Source: Globomyces pollinis-pini
Taxonomy: Eukaryota; Chytridiomycota; Chytridiomycetes; Rhizophydiales; Globomycetaceae
Assembly: GCA_025399215.1 (NCBI GenBank)
Contig: MU621275.1
Location: 1 to 34,813 of the forward strand
Direction of reading: 5' to 3'
Length of the DNA: 34,813 nucleotides
Below the pieces are notes generated by a model. That model had not been told where the DNA came from. It did not search any database and saw only the letters and a list, made by a program, of their open reading frames with translations. A program made the translations under genes and the position numbers. The first letter of the stretch is position 1, and every line of letters starts with the position of its first letter. Shown here one piece after another: positions 20,999-30,053 of the stretch.

Positions 20999-21735
20999 TC
21001 AATTAAGGTTTCGTTGTGTGGAACGGGGTATCATGAATTCACTTGGTTTGAATAGTGGAAACATATGAACAGTATCATTGAACTTGACACTTTGAGTATG
21101 TTTTGAATTTGGTTCATGTTTTTTAAGTATTGGTTGAGGATTGGTATCAATTGTTGGCTGTAAATCTATACAGGATGGTTCAGGTGCAATTGTTTGATAT
21201 ACTATAGTCTCATCAGATGAGTAAATAGTAGAATCATCATTCTTTGATTTCAAACCTCGGTTTTGCATGGTCAAGTCCGAGTAATCTAAATCAGTATCAC
21301 TGTCTTCTCTCATCAAATTATTTTGATCAACACCACCAGACTAACAGTAAATTAAAAGATTGAAATAATTACCTTTAGTTTTTCAAAGAACCCACAATTT
21401 CTAAAATACAAGAAATTTTTTGGTTGAGAGATTTTGGATTGTGATGATAGATCAACCAATGCCTTTCTTCCATCCAATAACTGATCAATAATAACTCTTT
21501 TCGATCCTAACATGACGCTATCTAGAGCAACATTGGATTCATCAAATATAGTTGAACAAGAATCAACTTCAACTGTGGAATTGGTATGTGGTTTATCGGG
21601 CGAGACCCGAGGTAATTTCTTTGATGAATCCAATTCGGATGATATATTACGAGTGTTCATTACAACTGTTGAAATGACTTCTGTAGATTGACAAAGTAAT
21701 GAATGATTCAATTTGGACCTGTAAGAATGATTCAT
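20999..21735 (-). CDS. Small paralog family, copy A (tandem array member 1)
   Basis: Two exons (21735-21373, 21340-20999) join across a 32-nt phase-0 intron to 234 aa. The exon 1 end carries the family hallmark: IIDQLLDGRK, a short spacer, then LYFRNCGFFEKLK right at the splice site. Exon 2 begins SGGVDQN and contains VYQTIAPEPS, QPILKK and SVKFNDTVHMFPLFKP. The ILK element followed by VKF resembles the paired SILK and RVxF docking motifs of protein phosphatase 1 partners, but the residues before both are not ideal here. The start is uncertain: ATG at 21735 or at 21660 (MNTRN, matched by MKTRN in copy C). Frame with similarity to DNA upstream of copy B also lies at about 21860-22110, so a 5' exon is possible. 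Function unknown. Confidence 0.7.
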
Positions 21736-22367
21736 TGGGTTCACTACAACGTTCTCCACAGTTTTATATACTTGAATTATACCATAGATGGTTGATATTG
21801 ACTCATGATTTTTCAAAAATCGGTCATATTCTCTTTTAGGTGTAAGATTCGTTTGTGGTGTTTGCAACTTGAATCACATTCCCTTTCCCACTATTTTTAT
21901 CTTTTAAAGTACGATAGAGGCGAGATTTGAAACCATCTGGTTTTGGACACCTCTGTGAAGACAAATGGACACTATTCCCGGACTTGTGTCTCATTTGGAC
22001 TTCAAAAATTAGGACTTTTTTTTTTAAATCAAGCACTTTGATTGACCAACATACTGGAGATATATAAGCTGACAAACATGGTTGAATTCTACGTTTTGTC
22101 TTCACGTTGTGCAACTAGTTTAAGTAAGTTGAGGATTCCGGATTCACTTGAGAAAAGTCGATTCTACTTTTTTACTTTATTAATCCAAATTCATCATAAT
22201 ACATTATTTACTCAATGTTTTTATGAAATGCAGATATTTGTGTATTTTAGGATCCTAAAAATTGTACATCTATATTCATTCATTTACCATTCAAAGGTAC
22301 CGTTAACTTACACGTAATTTTAGCATAATCGCTTTCCCAATTAGATTATATATTTATTATTAGGTAT
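21736..22367. other. Spacer between paralog copies A and B
   Basis: It holds the 5' region of copy A and the 3' region of copy B. The part at about 21865-21985 resembles 23500-23600 upstream of copy B (shared blocks CTTGAATCAC, CATCTTTTGA/TATCTTTTAA and GGACACC), so the duplicated unit is longer than the coding exons. A minus-strand frame of 92 codons at 21836-22114 may be a further exon of copy A; unproven. Confidence 0.45.
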
Positions 22368-23229
22368 TCAGGCAAAAGTCTTACAGTTGCTCTGTTGTGA
22401 GGACCGATGTGGATTAGGAATAACAAAATCATTTGGTTTGAATAGTGGAAACATATGAACTGTATCATTGAATTTGACACTTTGGGGAAGTTTTGTATTT
22501 GATTCGTGTTTTTTAAGTATAGGTTGAGGATTGGTATCAATTGCTGGTTGTAAATCTATACANNNNNNNNNNNNNNNNNNNNNNNNNNNNNNNNNNNNNN
22601 NNNNNNNNNNNNNNNNNNNNNNNNNNNNNNNNNNNNNNNNNNNNNNNNNNNNNNNNNNNNNNNNNNNNNNNNNNNNNNNNNNNNNNNNNNNNNNNNNNNN
22701 NNNNNNNNNNNNNNNNNNNNNNNNNNNNNNNNNNNNNNNNNNNNNNNNNNNNNNNNNGGTTCAGGGGCAATTGTTTGAAATACTATGGATTCAGCGGATG
22801 AGCTGACAGTGGAAGTCTCATCATTCAACGATATCAAATCCAATGTTTTCATGTTAAAATCGGTGTAATCCAAACCACTGATGTTACTTTCTCTCTTTAA
22901 GGTATTTTGATCAACTCCACCAGACTAACAGAAAGTCAAAAGATTCAAGTATTTACCTTTAGTTTACCAAAGAATCCATCATTTCTAAAGCATAAGTAGT
23001 TCTTTGGTTGTTTGGATTGTGAGGATTTGTCAACCAATACTTTTCTTCCATCCAACAGTTGATCAATGATTGCATTTTTGGAACCCAGCATATTGGAATC
23101 CGTCACACTTTCCGTTGGTAATTCAGATATGTCAACGGCAGTTGCACACGAGTCCAATTCATTGGAAGTGATTCGTTCCAATTTGTCGGTTGTTAACCAA
23201 AACGGTAATTTCTTTGCGGTAAAAGCCAT
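22368..23229 (-). CDS. Small paralog family, copy B, interrupted by an assembly gap
   Basis: Exon 1 (23229-22957) starts MAFTAKKLPFW, without the longer N-terminus of A and C, and ends NDGFFGKLK at a 32-nt intron (22925-22956). Exon 2 (22924-22368) begins SGGVDQNTLKRE, contains VFQTIAPE, then runs into the N run. Beyond the gap it continues with the IDLQPAIDTNPQPILKK-type segment and SVKFNDTVHMFPLFKPNDF, ending at 22368. Compared with copy A only 4 nt are missing at the gap, and 362 sequenced bases plus 4 is a multiple of three, so the gene is probably intact. Family hallmarks are as in copy A: IIDQLLDGRK, the intron after KLK, and ILKK plus VKF elements. Confidence 0.65.
22563..22757. other. 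Assembly gap (195 N) inside copy B
   Basis: A run of N splits exon 2 of copy B. The flanks end and restart at positions that are only 4 nt apart in copy A, so the stated size is unlikely to be real. Either the two contig ends nearly touch, or they come from different copies of the tandem array and one or more whole copies are missing. Confidence 0.8.
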
Positions 23230-23771
23230 CTTAAAAGTAAAGTTTTGCAATGGCTTAAAATAAGGGATGATTCATTCTTATTATTGGTTAGAATGATTCA
23301 TTTCGGAATGGTAACAATTATTCATTGGGTCCAAAGGTATCCACATTTGTAAATCTATTACTGATTCCAAAGATGAATATGAGTCAATATCAGTAACTGA
23401 TAGTAAAAGTTGCTCCTGTTTAAAGCATTGACTGTTATGTTAAAATCATTTACTGGTATGATATTGCTTTGTTTTGGTGCCCTGATCAAAACTATTCAGC
23501 TTGAATCACTTTCCTCAACCTTCCTTCATCTTTTGAGGCACATATGCGAATTTGGATACAGTTTGAAAATTTTGGGATGGACACCTTTTCTGGACTTGAA
23601 CGTTTTTAAACATGAAACCTGGACTAATTTTCAATTAGGTATTGACGGTAGAGGAATAAATTAAATCTTGCTTATTTCTCTGTTTTAATTTAAATTCTAC
23701 AACCGAGTTTGATCAAAGTATTCCGGATTCCCCGAATTTTTTTATTAAGAGACTATTACATTACCGTCTAA
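23230..23771. other. Spacer between paralog copies B and C
   Basis: Contains the upstream region of copy B, with the palindrome-like word GAATGATTCATT present twice at about 23262-23300, and the block related to the region upstream of copy A (about 23500-23600). The plus-strand open frame at 23410-23664 has no support and lies across that duplicated block. Confidence 0.45.
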
Positions 23772-24571
23772 TTAGATGTTTTTATTGTTACCCAGCTCAA
23801 AGCCATGTAAGTTGCCCTGCTTTGTGGACCGAGGTGGGTTAGGAATGACAAAATCATTTGGTTTGAATAGTGGAAACAAATGAACAGTATCATTAAACTT
23901 GACTGTTTGATTCTGTTTGGAAATCGGATCGTGTTTTTTAAGGATAGGTTGAGGATTGTCATCAATTGTTGGTTGTAAACTTAAGTAAGACGATTCAGGG
24001 GCAATTGTTTGATATACTACGGATGCAGCACATGAGTCTACAACATAAGAATCATCATTTAACGACATGGAGTCTAAGTTTGGTATTTTGAAGTCTGTGT
24101 AATCCAAATCGGTTATGTTGGCTTCTCGCTGAAGGGTATTTTGATCAACAGTACTGGACTACCAGAAAATGAATATATTGAAATATCAATATTTACCTTT
24201 AGTTTTCCAAAGCATCCATAATTTCTAAAATACAAGTAGTTTTTCGGTTGAGAGATTTTAGATTTTGCCGATTTATCTACCAACGCTTTTCTTCCATCCA
24301 ACAGTTGATCAATGATAACTCTTTTCGAGCCTAATACACTGGAATCCATCCCACTTTCCGTTGGTAATTCAGATATTTCAAATGCTGTTGCAGAAGAATC
24401 TATATCTGCACAGGAATCGGTGTCCAAACAATCGGGCGAAGCCCAGAATGGTAGTTTCTTTGTTGATATCACTAAGTCTGGTGGGGAATTGCGAGTTTTC
24501 ATAACAACTGTCTCAATAATTTCTGTAGATCGACAACCTAACGAATATTTCATTATGAATAAGAATGACAT
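23772..24571 (-). CDS. Small paralog family, copy C
   Basis: Two exons (24571-24197, 24158-23772) join across a 38-nt phase-0 intron to 253 aa. The N-terminal part shares RSTEIIETVVMKTRN with copy A. The centre shares TKKLPFW and ISELPTES with copy B. Exon 1 ends with IIDQLLDGRKALVDKS and NYGCFGKLK at the splice. Exon 2 opens SSTVDQNTLQRE and carries VYQTIAPESS, NPQPILKKH, TVKFNDTVHLFPLFKP and a C-terminus richer in Asn and Gly. It is the most complete of the three and is read divergently from copy D. The start may be the internal ATG at 24553 or the one matching MKTRN. Confidence 0.7.
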
Positions 24572-25333
24572 CAAAACAATGGGTCCTTATAAATTGACTC
24601 CACAATTTTTCCACTTGCCTAACCTTCACCTTGTTTTATGTTTAAATATCTGAGTATAGGACTAGCAAGTATTGTAAAGTTGAGAAAATAAATTATTCGG
24701 TTCGTTCTCCATCCAAGTCAATATGTTCTCCGAATAATACTTACCAACAGTTTATAAGACCAAAAAAAAAATATTTCCTGATCTAGTGCCAATTAAAATC
24801 TTGAGTTATTCTATTGGGTAAAAAAAACTTGGGATATTACCAGATTACCAACTGCTGGGTGAAGAGCGCACAAGTCCTAACTGGGTCTTCAAACTGATAA
24901 TGATACCAAGATTTGGAGGAGTAATGGAAGAGAATTGAAATGTCTATTAATGATCATAGTGAATCAATGCAAATTACTTCAGAGTACCATGTGTAATTAT
25001 CTCAATTTTTGTTGTACCAAGTCGTCTTATTATGTCTAGATGAACACTGCATGATTAGATTATACCACTATATCATGTTCTTTCTTATTCTGACAATTCA
25101 AAAATTAAGAATAGATTTCCAACGTTTCTTGGTGATATTTTATTTTACGAGAGCACTAATCTGTGGAGATAGTATTTCAGCTAAATACTATACAGCAATA
25201 AAGAAAGCACTTGATCATTCTTAGCATCGGCGACTTTTTCCGTATTCATGGAAATGATTGTGTACGTATAAATATTTACACAATAAACTAAACGAAGACT
25301 ATACCAGATCTTTTCGCTAACATAATAATTCGA
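24572..25333. other. Divergent spacer between copies C and D
   Basis: This 762-bp AT-rich interval must hold the promoters of copy C (minus) and copy D (plus). The open frame at 25009-25224 is unsupported. The stretch just upstream of copy C shares only short words with the other copies. No RNA gene or element is recognised. Confidence 0.45.
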
Positions 25334-26144
25334 ATGGATCAATTACCCAGTGCAATAGAATCTAGAAGATCTTCCATTCCCAGTTTGAAAACCAGAACAT
25401 CAGATTATTTGGGGAGTCATGAAACCGTTGCCATCGACGAAGGCAAAAATGATATTATTATACAGAAGCTATTGCAAAATCGACCACAAATGACCGATGT
25501 AAATGAAGATGATGAAAGAGAACGACAACGTCGAATGTATAATATGCTGAGGCATTCTAATCACTACAAAAAATTACAAGTAAAATAAGACTGATATTTA
25601 TACTTAGGTGGAAATGGCTAATGATTCTTGGAATGTATATATCAGTAACTTATCCAACTCATCTTGTGATGTACACGATAATAGATTTCTAAATGTGGAA
25701 GATTTAGATGCTGCTTTACAATGTGATTCTGATAATGAATCAAATAGAAATGGAAGCAAAACAGATAAACCCACTATTCTTAAACATGTGAAGAGCAAAG
25801 GAGCATCGTTTGGTTTACTGGATGAGTCTGATTTAGACGAAGCATTAGAATTATCATTAGATACGATAGGGGAAGATACAGCGCTTAAGACAAATATTAC
25901 TTTTAATCATCCTAAAAATCCTACTACAAAACGAACGCGAAAAGTATCATTCAGTATCACAAATGACGATACTTTTGATCATAAATCGACCAATAGTGAT
26001 GAACCAGGGGATCCAACCAATCAACAAGGATTTTTAAAATTACCCAAAGATGGAACATCTGTTAAATCGAATGAACGAAGGTTTACACCCAGTGCACTTA
26101 CACAAGCTTTCAAAAAGTTACTGATGAAAGAAAAGGATATATAA
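25334..26144 (+). CDS. Small paralog family, copy D, with RVxF-like phosphatase-1 docking motif
   Basis: Two exons (25334-25579, 25608-26144) join across a 28-nt phase-0 intron to 260 aa. Exon 1 ends with IIIQKLLQNR, an acidic spacer, ERQRRMYNMLRHSNHYKKLQ and the splice, the same place where copies A-C splice after KLK. Exon 2 has TILKHVK, two L-D-E-A-L acidic repeats (DLDAAL, DLDEALEL), then RKVSF, a good match to the RVxF motif, followed by LKLPKDG and a basic C-terminal helix. TILK upstream of KVSF fits the SILK plus RVxF pair of protein phosphatase 1 partners. The role as a phosphatase regulator is inference from motifs only. Confidence 0.75.
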
Positions 26145-26269
26145 TCCTACTTTATACCAGCGTACTGCTTCAAAGTACCAACGTAGTTTTATTATAAATC
26201 TATTGCCAAGTCCAATAAACATTTAAATTTTACAAAGAATTCTGGTACTTGAAAAGTTTGATAAAATTA

Positions 26270-27344
26270 ATGGAACAACAAAAACGACAACGAGTAGATG
26301 AAATCAATAAAGCAATTCCTCCTTCGTTATTTCTATATAAACCTCCTGCTGATATCACCCTACAGTTACAAAAATATCTATTGTATTCCATTAATAAGGT
26401 AGTCAAGAAAGCCTTAATCTTAGGTAATTTCATCAAAACTCAATAGAAAAAGGCATTAACTCAAATGAAATCAATACAACAAATGAAAAACGTATCTAAA
26501 GTAGAAATAGAAGTATTTGGAACTATAATTAAAGGTAGATTGAAGGAAAGTTGGGAATTATTACTGATAAACATACTCAAAGAAGAATTCAATTACCAGT
26601 TCAATCAGAAACAAGTAATAATGTATTATTTAATATCAAAGTATTTAAGAATGATCGAAATCAATGTTTCTTTAAATCTGATATGACCATGGCACAACAT
26701 GCCTGTTTCAATCAACTACTAAACTCTCTGGTGAATCCAAATTCAAAAGTTAAATATGTACATTTAAAAGAAATCGATCAGTTTTATAACATTCGTGGAA
26801 TTGGAAAAGTTCGTCAAACAATTGACCAAAAATCAAAAAAAGTAAAGTCAATACTATCTCAATTATTATGGATCATTTAATCTACTTGTTAGAAAATTAT
26901 TAATGCTTTATAGATTAAAAATTGTATTTTAAAAACTAAAGTAGAAAATTTGGAAATATATATGCCAAATTCACAATTAGATTGTAGAATATCAGTGAAT
27001 ATTGAAACCCAATGTAAGACCTTTAAATCTAAAAAGTCTTCATAGTGACGTTACCCGAAGAATTAAAATCGCCGGATTTTGAACGACAAAAAGATCGAGT
27101 TTCATATTCATTATCACCTTTTCAAATTGATCTTACTCAAGTCAAGTCAAATGCAGTAAGAATGAACTAGATTCATGTTTAGAATGGTACCGATGATGTA
27201 ATGCACGAATTGGAAATCGAATTAACAGATATAAATGAATTTACAAACGATATTCAATTGGAAGGACCACCATCCAAACGCGTATTAGACACTATTGATG
27301 CGTTCATGAACAATATCCGTATATTGAGTAGAAAAGCCAAATAA
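26270..27344 (+). CDS. CET1: Fungal-type mRNA 5'-triphosphatase (capping enzyme beta subunit)
   Basis: Removes the gamma phosphate from nascent mRNA 5' ends, the first step of capping, using the tunnel fold found in fungi and protists. Six exons (introns 26399-26446, 26513-26538, 26842-26913, 27014-27045, 27156-27182) give 289 aa. Hallmarks in order: EIEIEGKLGIITD (first metal-binding Glu pair), RRIQLPVQSET, SDMTMAQHACFNQLLN, KYVHLKEIDQFY, KVRQTIDQ, KTKVENLEIYMPNS followed by DCRISVNIE, KDRVSY, FQIDLTQV and HELEIELTD (second Glu pair). A further 27-nt stretch, 26623-26649, has GT...AG ends and no stop, and may also be an intron. The protein lacks the long N-terminal extension of yeast Cet1, so it is close to a minimal catalytic domain. 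It sits between paralogs D and E. Confidence 0.88.
26399..26446 (+). other. Tandem double intron in CET1 (25 + 23 nt)
   Basis: The frame requires removal of 48 nt, from a phase-0 donor at 26399 to a phase-0 exon at 26447. It splits into 26399-26423 and 26424-26446, both GT...AG, joined AG|GT. The second unit has only a weak branch motif, so this is the least certain tandem intron. Confidence 0.55.
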
Positions 27345-27477
27345 TGATTCCCCACCATCACAATAAATCTTAATTTTTTTTTATAATTTTTATTTTTTAA
27401 ATAGAAGAAATTCGAGAATGAAAAATGGGGTATGAATGTAAAAAGGGTATCATGCATGGAATGCAGTTAAAAGTAAT

Positions 27478-28000
27478 TCAAGATTTGAAGATTTTGCCAA
27501 TAAGTTTCTTCAATTCCGACCTCAAAGGTATCGACGATTTCTTTTCAATATCTTTGGGTAACTTTTGAATGGATTTATCATCGCATATTGTACGATCAAA
27601 GGAAACACGTTTACTAACGCGTGTGGTGATGGTATCAGTATCAGTGGTTTGAATATCTAGATAGATATCGTTGGATTCTTCCCAAGTAGGTGAAGGTGTT
27701 AGAGAGATGTCCTCCTGCCATGTACTGTTGGCTAAATCAGCCTAATGGTATTAGATTATCAGATAGCCAAACCTGTAGTCGTTTATAATGTACTGAATGT
27801 CGTAGCATGTTGTACATCCTACGCTGTCTCTCTTGTTCATTTTCATCCAGAGTTACTTTACGATTTTTCAATAATTCTTTAATAATGATATCTTGTGGGT
27901 ATAAACGTTGGTTATCATCCAACAGATGATTTGTTGGGTTTGTTTCTAAGATTAACTTTAGATCATTAGTACCAGTTGGTGGAAGACAAAACACAGACAT
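27478..28000 (-). CDS. Small paralog family, copy E, with RVSF motif
   Basis: Two exons (28000-27773, 27741-27478) join across a 31-nt phase-0 intron to 163 aa. Exon 1 ends IIIKELLKNRK, ERQRRMYNMLRHSVHYKRLQ and the splice, nearly the same as copy D. Exon 2 has a Trp-containing acidic opening, then SKRVSFD, a textbook RVxF match, IQKLPKD as in copy D, and a basic C-terminal helix. There is no clear SILK-like element. It lies opposite the triphosphatase gene in convergent orientation, 133 bp apart. Shared intron position and motifs tie it to copies A-D. Function unknown; a protein phosphatase 1 partner is a guess from the motif. Confidence 0.75.
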
Positions 28001-28380
28001 TTTATGGTATCCTTGAAATAGTTGGTTTTATCAAAAAATCCGAGTTATTTTTATCTTTCAACTTTCGTGGATGGGGCTGATATTGGGGTCCATCAAAGGA
28101 ATGGACATACAAAATGTGTCATACTTAATAATATGACACGACTATCTTGTTTAAATCGTTCAAGGAATTGTTTGTCTTACTTACAGTATCATTTCTTTGT
28201 ATATAATTATCACGTTGATAAAACCAATCAAGATATGATATGTGCATTATGTTGAGTATACGAATGGATTGGGTTATCCACGTTTTGGACACATGTCTTA
28301 CATAACGTTAAACTAGGTCTAACAGTTTACGTTTGAGATATACATCAATAAAATGTGATAAGGTATAAATAATGTATTAT
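28001..28380. other. Upstream region of copy E, 3' region of hydrolase
   Basis: Between the start of copy E and the stop of the hydrolase, both on the minus strand. A plus-strand open frame of 77 codons (28022-28255) has no recognisable product and I leave it out. Nothing else is seen. Confidence 0.45.
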
Positions 28381-29573
28381 CTAGTTATAGGTTGACCAAG
28401 CAACTACATCTTCGAATACATCAAAATAGAGGCAATGGCCATATCCTATTTGTTAATACATAATCCGTACCAGGTTTAATAACTAATGGACATTTAACTT
28501 GCTCAGCAATGTATTTGGCCATGGCTGGAGTAGTACTACCGTCACATTCACCATGCCAGACACAAACATCCGAGACGATATCTATTCTTGTTAAATTGGT
28601 TAAATAATTACTAGATAATTCGAAACCCCAAGGTAGTCCTACTATTTAATTGAAAGTATCACATACCTATAGCAATTAGTATATCTTAATCATACCCCAT
28701 AATGAATATTCATATAGTTCTGCATCTCCTTGATCACGGGCATATATTTCCATCATACTGTTACAGAACATATACTCTATATCAGGTCTAAAGATAAAAT
28801 TTGTTGATACTATTACTGTATTAACAGTTTTTGGTCGCTTAGCGGTTGCTGATTTAATTCTAATCTATGATATCCAATAGGATTCGATAAAACATCCTTA
28901 GGATCTTTTTTTGCCAGATATCTTAAGAAACCAGGGGCATATGCGGTACAAAACCATGCTAATTTGAATGCCCATGGCATTTCTATAACCAATAAGCAAC
29001 TCAAACAAAACCTAATGTTCAGTTTTCAATTAAATATACCTCTATATACATTCGGTGCATCATGGGGAGCAACTGAGCTAATAACAGCAACGCGATTCAA
29101 TCTTTGAGGTAATGCATGTGCAACAGCCTTACATATTTAATTTATATCTCTTACTAGTGCATAAGGACCACCGGCTGAATATCCAATTATTGAAACTTTT
29201 TTGAGATTTAAATAGTTTAAGAATTGTAAGACATCAATTGGCCAGTCCATTATTTTTCTATTTGGCTGAGGAGACGATAATCCAAATCCAGGTCTTTCCA
29301 ATACAAAAAGTCGAATTTTCTATTTGTTAATTAACCTCGAATCATACATGTTTGGTAGTTTTCTTGACAATTGAAGGATGAGAGAATAATCGAGAACCAG
29401 GAATACCAGGGAATCTACAAATGAAATCATTCATCAAGATACAATAAAATAACTGGTAATGATTCTGGATTATCATGCCAGCAATATTCCATATAACCCA
29501 GTAACCTTCCGTCATGTAATTCCATTGTATTTCCTTTTGGTTTTGGGTAATTGCATGACTTTAGTTTCTTCAT
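28381..29573 (-). CDS. Alpha/beta-hydrolase fold protein
   Basis: Eight exons (introns 29415-29442, 29320-29347, 29128-29154, 28983-29039, 28788-28825, 28639-28695, 28446-28470) join to 310 aa. Order of motifs: LHDGRLLGYMEY (typical strand 1), a LLFPGIPGSRLF oxyanion turn, LERPGFGLS, the nucleophile elbow GYSAGG (Ser114), WHGECDG (acid Asp) and GYGH (catalytic His293). The usual His of the HG oxyanion motif is Phe-Pro here. All three catalytic residues are present, so an active hydrolase is likely; the substrate is not predictable. Two introns are double units of 57 nt. The start at 29573 is the first ATG in frame; an overlapping frame at 29512-29697 is a different frame and was not used. Confidence 0.85.
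28639..28695 (-). other. Tandem double intron in hydrolase (29 + 28 nt)
   Basis: On the minus strand the first unit is 28695-28667 and the second 28666-28639, joined AG|GT. The first has a TACTAAT branch motif. Removing both gives SLWGLPWGFEL, the expected hydrolase sequence. An acceptor 3 nt earlier would also stay in frame. Confidence 0.7.
28983..29039 (-). other. Tandem double intron in hydrolase (28 + 29 nt)
   Basis: Units 29039-29012 and 29011-28983 on the minus strand, joined AG|GT. Removing either unit alone meets a stop; removing both gives VYREMPWAFKLAW, as expected for the cap region of this hydrolase family. Confidence 0.72.
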
Positions 29574-30053
29574 TGATGCATTCAAAGCAAACAGTTTCGA
29601 ATCCAGGTGAAGCCTTTGAAACAAACAATGTGCAATAACCACTCAAAGAATTCATAGCGTGTTTTTTTAAATATAACGTACTATTAATGGTATACATATT
29701 AACATTGATGATGTTATCTTTGAGACCAGGTTTCTTTTGTGTTGACCTGAAGCACTTTACAGTAATTCTATCGCGCTTATTGTATACATCATTGAATCTA
29801 ACTGTTGATAATAAATTGGCATGAATGCTTTTAAAACTCTTTGATATTAATTCTAATGGTCAAATCACCGCAATCCATGTACTTTTATCGATCGTGTTTA
29901 AAAACAATGCGACATATAATCCACTTCAAATCAATAACAATTGACTCTATCAAAAGGACGGTCAAGTCCTTTTCATTTCATCTCCAAATCAAGGATCATT
30001 TGCCATAAAACGGGTATCACCAAATCAACGTTCCGCCGACTTTTTTTACAAAA
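29574..30053. promoter_or_regulatory. 480-bp divergent region between hydrolase and glutamine-synthetase-like gene
   Basis: Both genes start at its edges and read outward. The minus-strand open frame at 29512-29697 overlaps the hydrolase start in another frame and could be untranslated leader. No named element is visible. Confidence 0.45.

Larger units (their letters stand above)
20999..24571 (-). repeat. Tandem segmental triplication with a unit of about 1.2-1.4 kb
   Basis: Three same-strand copies of one two-exon gene plus part of its upstream DNA start (3' ends) at 20999, 22368 and 23772. Coding similarity is highest around the intron and the QPILKK...FPLFKP block and low in the N-terminal half, suggesting duplication that is not very recent. 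Two further diverged relatives (25334-26144 plus and 27478-28000 minus) lie nearby but outside the array. Confidence 0.75.

Noticed and set aside
25009..25224. 71-codon open frame between copies C and D, and similar frames at 23410-23664 and 28022-28255.
   Set aside because: AT-rich hydrophobic translations without recognisable features or splice context; expected by chance.
26842..26913. The 72-nt CET1 intron as a tandem array.
   Set aside because: Its internal GT and AG sites are not adjacent; it cannot be split into complete units without leftover bases.
29512..29697. 61-codon open frame at the hydrolase start.
   Set aside because: It is in a different frame from the hydrolase, has no family match and no splice site that would join it.
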